Assembly (NCBI GenBank): GCA_020717845.1
Contig: DYDG01000007.1
Span: forward strand, 1-46,457
Length of the DNA stretch: 46,457 bases
Origin: Marinifilum sp.
GTDB lineage: Bacteria; UBA9089; CG2-30-40-21
Direction: 5' to 3'
Numbering within the stretch: position 1 is the stretch's first letter; the number at the start of each line of letters is the position of its first letter. Below are positions 42,459-46,457 of the stretch, in pieces. The notes below the pieces were generated by a model, which did no database searches, had not been told where the DNA came from, and saw nothing but the letters and a program-made list of their open reading frames with translations. The translations under genes and the position numbers were made by a program.

Positions 42459-42585
42459 TTTCAACCACGATTGTAGCTGCGAGGCTTGCCCTCAATCTCT
42501 TTCAACCACACTTGTAGCTGCGAGGCTTGTCCTCGCCTACCTAATAAGCGACCACAAGGGTCGCAGCTACAAAAATGCCTGTAGT
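42459..42585 (+). repeat. dispersed module: two 41-bp tandem units plus the GCGACCACAAGG segment
   Basis: TTTCAACCAC occurs at 42459 and 42500, each followed by a TTGTAGCTGCGAGGCTTG word, so the units repeat with a 41-base period. Then GCGACCACAAGGGTCGCAGC, which is related to 9862-10008 and 19378-19475. The rest of the 42434-43174 gap holds the items listed next. Confidence 0.7.
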
Positions 42586-42728
42586 CAAGCAGAATGAGTG
42601 AACCTTATCTCTTCCGATTGCTCAACAACCACATTTTTATACTCTGCAGTCAGCCCACTCATTTCTCCACATTTTGTTGCAAAACATCACAAAACACCAG
42701 AAAAGATAAAAAAAATATCAAAAATCGC

Positions 42729-42757
42729 TTGACAAAATCCATATTATAGTGTTTATT
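42729..42757 (+). promoter_or_regulatory. possible promoter in the rho-malQ gap
   Basis: TTGACA (42729-42734), 17 bases, TTTATT (42752-42757; weak -10). The perfect palindrome CTACTCGAGTAG follows at 42771-42782. Confidence 0.45.
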
Positions 42758-42821
42758 TAAGATGTAGAAACTACTCGAGTAGACAGGCTATCTTATGTAA
42801 TCCTAAAGTAAGGAGGAAAGG

Positions 42822-42878
42822 ATGGTTCGAAGAAGAAAAATGATTATCGTCATTGGAGGAGAAACATCGCTTTGCTAA
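42822..42878 (+). CDS. 18-codon open frame with strong ribosome site, unknown
   Basis: AGGAGG (42811-42816) stands 5 bases before an ATG that reads MVRRRKMIIVIGGETSLC and stops. The next frame is open to 42955 and encodes a more protein-like, basic stretch (NDYRHWRRNIALLKRLNRLA). One extra base in the A-run at 42836-42840 would join the start to that stretch and give about 44 residues. It could be a small protein gene broken by a frameshift. No family recognised. Confidence 0.3.
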   Translation: MVRRRKMIIVIGGETSLC

Positions 42879-43125
42879 AAAGACTAAATCGTTTAGCTGT
42901 TGAGATATCAAATGAATTATCCCCGACAGCAGGAGTGAGATACTTTTTGAGATAGTCCAGACAGGGTTTGTCTTGGATAGAATAGCTAAAATAGTTGATA
43001 GTTAAACGATTAAGTAAATTTCAACTGTTCTTTAATTTATTACCAAACGAATACGTTACAACAAAATACCAACAAAATGCAGCAATAAAGAATAGTAATT
43101 TTCTTTTCTTCTCCATATTTTGCGT

Positions 43126-43159
43126 AAAATGGCTGCTCCGCTAAAGGGGTGGCCATTTT
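43126..43159. terminator. bidirectional terminator-like hairpin downstream of malQ
   Basis: AAAATGGC (43126-43133) pairs with GCCATTTT (43152-43159); inner bases CTCC/GGGG can extend the stem. It has an A-run on one side and a T-run on the other, and lies 16 bases after the malQ stop. Confidence 0.65.
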
Positions 43160-43174
43160 GCTTTGTGTGTAACC

Positions 43175-44683
43175 CTAAAATGCTCGTCCATACAACACTG
43201 TCAATCCCAATAACCTTTCCTGACATCCATCACCCAGCATATCTTGCGTATACCGCCATGCCCAATTCTTAAGCAACACCTTGCCTGGAAGATTCATCCT
43301 TGCCCTGCTGCCAAGCCCAAGCACATCCTGGAGAGGGATAATAGCTGTGTCAGCCACAGAACTCAGAGCCAGACGAATAATCTCCCAATGTTTTTCATTT
43401 TTTCCTCCTATTTTCGTTTTTCCAATATACTTTAAGACATACTCACGTTCAGCTTTCGTGCTTGTTCTATTGAGCCAGCCAATGGTGGTGTCATTGTCGT
43501 GCGTCCCTGTATAAACCACGCAATTTTTATGATAATTATGCGGTAAATAGGGGTTGTTTGAATCCGAACCAAAGGCAAAATGCAGTATCTTCATGCCAGG
43601 AAATAAAAACTGATCCCTCAATGCTTCTACCTCTGAGGTAATTACCCCAAGATCCTCGGCAATAAGGGGCAGCTTCCCAAGAGACTGATTAATTACATTA
43701 AACAGATCAGCCCCAGGACCCTTAACCCATCGACCGTTTATAGCTGTTTTTTCCCTGGACAGCACCTCCCAGTAAGCCTCAAAGCCACGAAAATGATCCA
43801 GTCGAATAATATCAACCAGCCTCAACATCATTTGAAACCGTTTAACCCACCAGTCATAACCGTTCTCTGCCATAACATCCCATCGATAAAGTGGATTACC
43901 CCACAACTGCCCTGTTCGGCTAAAGTAATCCGGCGGCACACCAGCAACCACAGCTGGCTTACCAGTATCATCCAGCTGAAACAACCCTGGGTGTGACCAG
44001 ACATCTGAACTGTTATAAGCAACAAAAATGGGTATATCCCCAATTATCTTGATCTGCCTGTCAGAAGCATATTGCTTTAGCCTCAGCCATTGTTTAACAA
44101 AGGTATATTGCAAATACTTATGAAACAAGATCGAGTCAGACAAGCTATGAGACGCCTCTTTGATTGCCCTTGTTTCCCGTCGAGCCACACCTCTGTCCCA
44201 CTTATTCCATGATAATCCCCCAAAGGAGTCCTTTAATGCTATAAACAGGCTGTAATCGTCCAACCATGCTTGATTTTCTGCACAGAATCTTTCGAAACCT
44301 TCGAAATTCGTATCCTTCTGGTTCTTAAACCGTTCAAACGAACGCTGAAGCATATCCATCTTACACCCTATAACCGCAGGATAATCGACATAATCTTCAG
44401 GAAATGCAGGGACATTCGTCAGGTCAGCCTCCTGAAGCAACCCCTCCTTAGCCAATTCCTCCAGGCTGACAAGCAAAGGATTGCCCGCAAAGGCTGAAAA
44501 GCAGTTATAAGGCGAGTTTCCATAACCAGTTGGTCCCAAGGGAAGCACCTGCCATAATCTCTGCCCGCTTCTTGCCAGAAAATCAACAAATTGATACGCC
44601 CCCTCCCCCATATCGCCAATCCCAAACCTGCTCGGAAAGGATGTAGGGTGTAATAAGATTCCACTTGCTCTTGAAAATTGCAT
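43175..44683 (-). CDS. malQ: 4-alpha-glucanotransferase (GH77)
   Basis: The 502-residue amylomaltase is of the compact bacterial type. It transfers malto-oligosaccharides between glucan chains in maltose and glycogen metabolism. It begins SRASGILLHPTSFPSRFGIG and LGPTGYGNSPYNCFSAFAGN. The nucleophile Asp is in IIRLDHFRGFEAYW, the acid/base Glu in LIAEDLGVIT and the third carboxylate in TGTHDNDTTIGW. Length and motifs are those of the family. GGAG is 6 bases before the ATG. It is followed by a hairpin, and lies downstream of an LptG-type gene in the same direction. Confidence 0.97.
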   Translation of the reverse strand: MQFSRASGILLHPTSFPSRFGIGDMGEGAYQFVDFLARSGQRLWQVLPLGPTGYGNSPYNCFSAFAGNPLLVSLEELAKEGLLQEADLTNVPAFPEDYVDYPAVIGCKMDMLQRSFERFKNQKDTNFEGFERFCAENQAWLDDYSLFIALKDSFGGLSWNKWDRGVARRETRAIKEASHSLSDSILFHKYLQYTFVKQWLRLKQYASDRQIKIIGDIPIFVAYNSSDVWSHPGLFQLDDTGKPAVVAGVPPDYFSRTGQLWGNPLYRWDVMAENGYDWWVKRFQMMLRLVDIIRLDHFRGFEAYWEVLSREKTAINGRWVKGPGADLFNVINQSLGKLPLIAEDLGVITSEVEALRDQFLFPGMKILHFAFGSDSNNPYLPHNYHKNCVVYTGTHDNDTTIGWLNRTSTKAEREYVLKYIGKTKIGGKNEKHWEIIRLALSSVADTAIIPLQDVLGLGSRARMNLPGKVLLKNWAWRYTQDMLGDGCQERLLGLTVLYGRAF

Positions 44684-44702
44684 ACTATGCTCCTTTTTTT
44701 CT

Positions 44703-44734
44703 CATTCCCCCTTAAAAAAGGGGGTCAGGGGGTT
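44703..44734. repeat. dispersed C/G-rich hairpin containing the 18-base motif, copy 2
   Basis: CCCCCTTAAAAAAGGGGG forms a short hairpin and continues as GGGGTCAGGGGGTT. The 18 bases 44717-44734 equal 3332-3349 exactly. It sits in the 52-base gap between lptG and malQ. Confidence 0.7.
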
Positions 44735-44735
44735 G

Positions 44736-45842
44736 TTACCCCTTAGCTCGAGAAAGAAGAAATATTCCGACCACACCAAAGATGATATTAGCCAGCCAGG
44801 CAGCAAGTATTGCCGGAAGCACGCCTGCATGCCCCATAGACCTTCCAATACCAATGGATTCCCAGTAGAGGAAGCTGACTAAGATGCTGATCCCAAAGCC
44901 GGCAGCTATTGCCCCCCTTGTGCTTTGAAGGGCAATGCTTGTGCCAAGCAAGGCAATGATAAAGCTGGCAAAGGGAAAGGATGTCTTTAGGTAAAAATCC
45001 ACTAATTTATCCTCAACCCCATTGCCACTTCTCTTGAGAAGCACAATATTTCGCCATAAATCAACCATGCTCATCTCTTCTGCCTTTACCCTGCCAGCTG
45101 TGATAATATCCTGTATCTCGTCAGGTGTTTCCAGAACAGCCAGCCTTTTTTTATCAAACCTCTGCTCAGAGATTATCCTGCCTGCGGATGAAAAAGAGGG
45201 AAAAGACGAAAACCTTCGCTCTATGCCATTAAATAGCAGCCATTGATTATCTATCCATTCAGCTGTTTGGGCATCAATCCGCAGAGAGATAGACTTATCT
45301 GCCCGATAATCCTTGACCTCCACAGCCTCCATTCTTGTTCTATCATCATTAATCATACCAATATTGAGAAATCTATTTCCTGCTGTTCGAAATGAGACAT
45401 TATAGCTGTTTTTGTCCTCTTGCTTTCCTTCCATCTTTATGTCTTTGGTATATTCAGCCTTCGTATTAGCTACAGGAATCAAAAATTCGTTTACCCCCAT
45501 GGCAAGAATGCTGACAAAAAAAGCTGCTGTCAACACAGGTGAAATAATCTTGGACAAGCTTACCCCAGATGCCTTCATAGCCGTTATCTCGCTGTTCCTC
45601 AAGAGGAGGCTAAAACAGGAAATGGTAGCCAACAAAACAGCTACTGGGATAATAAGAAAGACAACAAAGGGAATCTTATACCCAAAATACATCATCACCG
45701 TAAGAATAGGCACCTTTTTTTCACTGATCATAGGGATTATCTCAAATAGATCGGTAATCAGGATTATCCCTGTAAAGAATATCAAGCCAGAGAAGAAAAA
45801 CTTTAGGAATGTGTGGACAATGTATTGTTGAAGTATCTTCAT
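44736..45842 (-). CDS. lptG: LPS export permease of the LptF/LptG (YjgP/YjgQ) family
   Basis: The 368-residue protein begins with MKILQQYIVHTFLKFFFSGL and has the layout of the family: two spans, the loop MMYFGYKIPFVVFLIIPVAV and LLLRNSEITAMKASGVSLSK, a large periplasmic beta-jelly-roll-like domain (~150-270) and three C-terminal spans (...GFGISILVSFLYWESIGIGR). With LptB it pulls LPS from the inner membrane to the Lpt bridge, so the cell has LPS or a similar glycolipid. LptF and LptG cannot be separated from this sequence alone. The frame offers an ATG 3 codons earlier; the one at 45842 is preferred for its ribosome-site distance. Confidence 0.9.
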   Translation of the reverse strand: MKILQQYIVHTFLKFFFSGLIFFTGIILITDLFEIIPMISEKKVPILTVMMYFGYKIPFVVFLIIPVAVLLATISCFSLLLRNSEITAMKASGVSLSKIISPVLTAAFFVSILAMGVNEFLIPVANTKAEYTKDIKMEGKQEDKNSYNVSFRTAGNRFLNIGMINDDRTRMEAVEVKDYRADKSISLRIDAQTAEWIDNQWLLFNGIERRFSSFPSFSSAGRIISEQRFDKKRLAVLETPDEIQDIITAGRVKAEEMSMVDLWRNIVLLKRSGNGVEDKLVDFYLKTSFPFASFIIALLGTSIALQSTRGAIAAGFGISILVSFLYWESIGIGRSMGHAGVLPAILAAWLANIIFGVVGIFLLSRAKG

Positions 45843-45865
45843 TTTTTCCATCCCGCTTGTAAACG

Positions 45866-45890
45866 CACCTAAAGGTGCTCACTACATGCT
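45866..45890 (+). repeat. dispersed palindromic repeat, copy 3 (short)
   Basis: CGCACCTAAAGGTGCTCAC is related to 5564-5615 (GCATCTAAAGATGCTCAC). Both stem halves changed together (T to C and A to G), keeping the pairing. Confidence 0.65.
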
Positions 45891-45973
45891 TGTAGCTATT
45901 CCCCTTAATAAACTTATTGTTACCCACAAATCCTGCTGGACAAACTTATGGTGGTGATAACGCATGAGAGTTG

Positions 45974-46112
45974 CCTGTCCTCCTCCCAATCGTGCGAAAC
46001 CTAAAAAGTTATTCATCAGCGTTCTAACTCTTTTCTGATTCCTTAACTAATTATGTAGACAATTCAAATTTAACTTAATTTTGAATTACCCACATAAGAT
46101 TCGTTAAAGAAT
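45974..46112 (-). repeat. composite dispersed repeat, copy 2 (inverted, uninterrupted)
   Basis: 45974-46048 is the reverse complement of 19307-19382 with a few changes. The block near 46074-46112 matches the reverse complement of 19130-19163. This copy lacks the 100-bp insertion. The 45891-46457 stretch has no intact gene. Confidence 0.7.
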
Positions 46113-46218
46113 CAACAAAAATGTGGGATTTAGATGTGTTTGCCCTGTCTGGCTACTAAGCAAATATTGACAATAGTCCAAACGAGTAATAGGTTGCTTT
46201 GTTAGTTTCATAGTAGCA

Positions 46219-46247
46219 AGTATACACATTACCATTTCTTTTGTCAA
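46219..46247 (-). promoter_or_regulatory. consensus sigma-70 promoter, minus strand
   Basis: TTGACA (46247-46242), 17 bases, TATACT (46224-46219). It reads leftward through the composite repeat towards lptG, about 380 bases away. Confidence 0.75.
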
Positions 46248-46273
46248 CTATTTTTTTGTTTTGCGTAAGTCCT

Positions 46274-46372
46274 GTTATTGATGATTTTGGGCTTAAACCA
46301 TTGACGTCTATGCAGGCAGATGATTTTCATGAAGTTATCAGTGAACGATATAAAGATTTTTCGCTCCTATAG
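46274..46372 (+). pseudogene. istB: fragment of an IS21-type IstB helper ATPase
   Basis: The plus frame reads VIDDFGLKPLTSMQADDFHE then VISERYKDFSLL and stops. This is the Walker B region and following helix of IstB (DDFGLKP ... ISERY). The Walker A half and the C-terminus are missing, so it is a dead remnant of an IS21-family element. Confidence 0.65.
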
Positions 46373-46394
46373 CTAATAATACACGAAATATTGA

Positions 46395-46423
46395 TTGACA
46401 AAAGGGAGGTGAATGTTTATACT
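46395..46423 (+). promoter_or_regulatory. consensus sigma-70 promoter at the right edge, plus strand
   Basis: TTGACA (46395-46400), 17 bases, TATACT (46418-46423). It drives whatever gene begins beyond the window. Confidence 0.75.
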
Positions 46424-46457
46424 GTATTTATCTGGTGAAACAAAAGCAGTCTCTACT

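Overview
This is about 46 kb of an AT-rich bacterial chromosome. The organism is diderm: the window holds an LptF/LptG-type LPS-export permease, an OmpA-like peptidoglycan-binding protein and a PilT/PilU motor. Three tRNAs have an encoded CCA end. The remnant of a PEP-CTERM sorting tail, the clostripain-type secreted protease with a FlgD/T9SS-like C-terminal domain, and the many palindromic dispersed repeats suggest an uncultivated candidate-phylum bacterium (Omnitrophota/Desantisbacteria-like). That placement is inference; no rRNA is present to settle it.

Layout. 1-5.9 kb: two large polytopic GT-C glycosyltransferases on the minus strand, among gene debris (PEP-CTERM tail, beta-helix fragment, REP-associated transposase tail) and palindromic or MITE-like repeats. 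5.9-9.8 kb: a secreted protein with two clostripain (C11) domains. 10-11.4 kb: a protein of 14 gapless 21-residue repeats of unknown family. 11.4-16.3 kb: ruvX, a membrane-anchored unknown, alaS, a Uma2-family protein and a Pro-Arg-His tRNA cluster. 16.3-19.1 kb: dapA and a peptide-type ABC substrate-binding lipoprotein behind a consensus promoter. 19.1-22.7 kb (plus strand): nested dispersed repeats, a cupin, a PilT/PilU ATPase and nadB. 22.7-30 kb (minus): a 1529-residue OmpA/jelly-roll surface protein, a CARDB-like secreted protein, htpX and a 31-codon COX24/AURKAIP1-like gene too short for ordinary ORF calling. 30-38.5 kb (minus): a branched-chain amino-acid-type ABC operon, livK-(insert)-livH-livM-livG-livF. 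38.6-42.4 kb (plus): argS, a CBS/PAS sensor-like protein and rho. 43.2-45.9 kb (minus): malQ and lptG. The right edge carries another composite repeat, an IstB fragment and two consensus promoters.

The most interesting item is a compact three-gene cassette (34.57-37.29 kb) that splits the liv operon. It encodes an HNH protein with an ABC-3C C-terminal domain, a 74-residue Middle-Component-6-like protein, and a DUF2326-type SMC-like ATPase. The genes overlap by 4 and 1 bases. This is the architecture of predicted ABC-three-component conflict systems. A 13-base near-identical direct repeat flanks the cassette.

Other themes. The liv intergenic gaps are filled with long inverted repeats: the same 38-bp palindrome twice, and another family once. 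At least six families of dispersed palindromic or MITE-like elements recur across the window, some with compensatory stem changes, alongside a relic of a REP-associated transposase. Sigma-70-type promoters are unusually easy to read: TTGACA, exactly 17 bases, then TATAAT or TATACT, at dapA, livK, argS and both orientations near the right edge.
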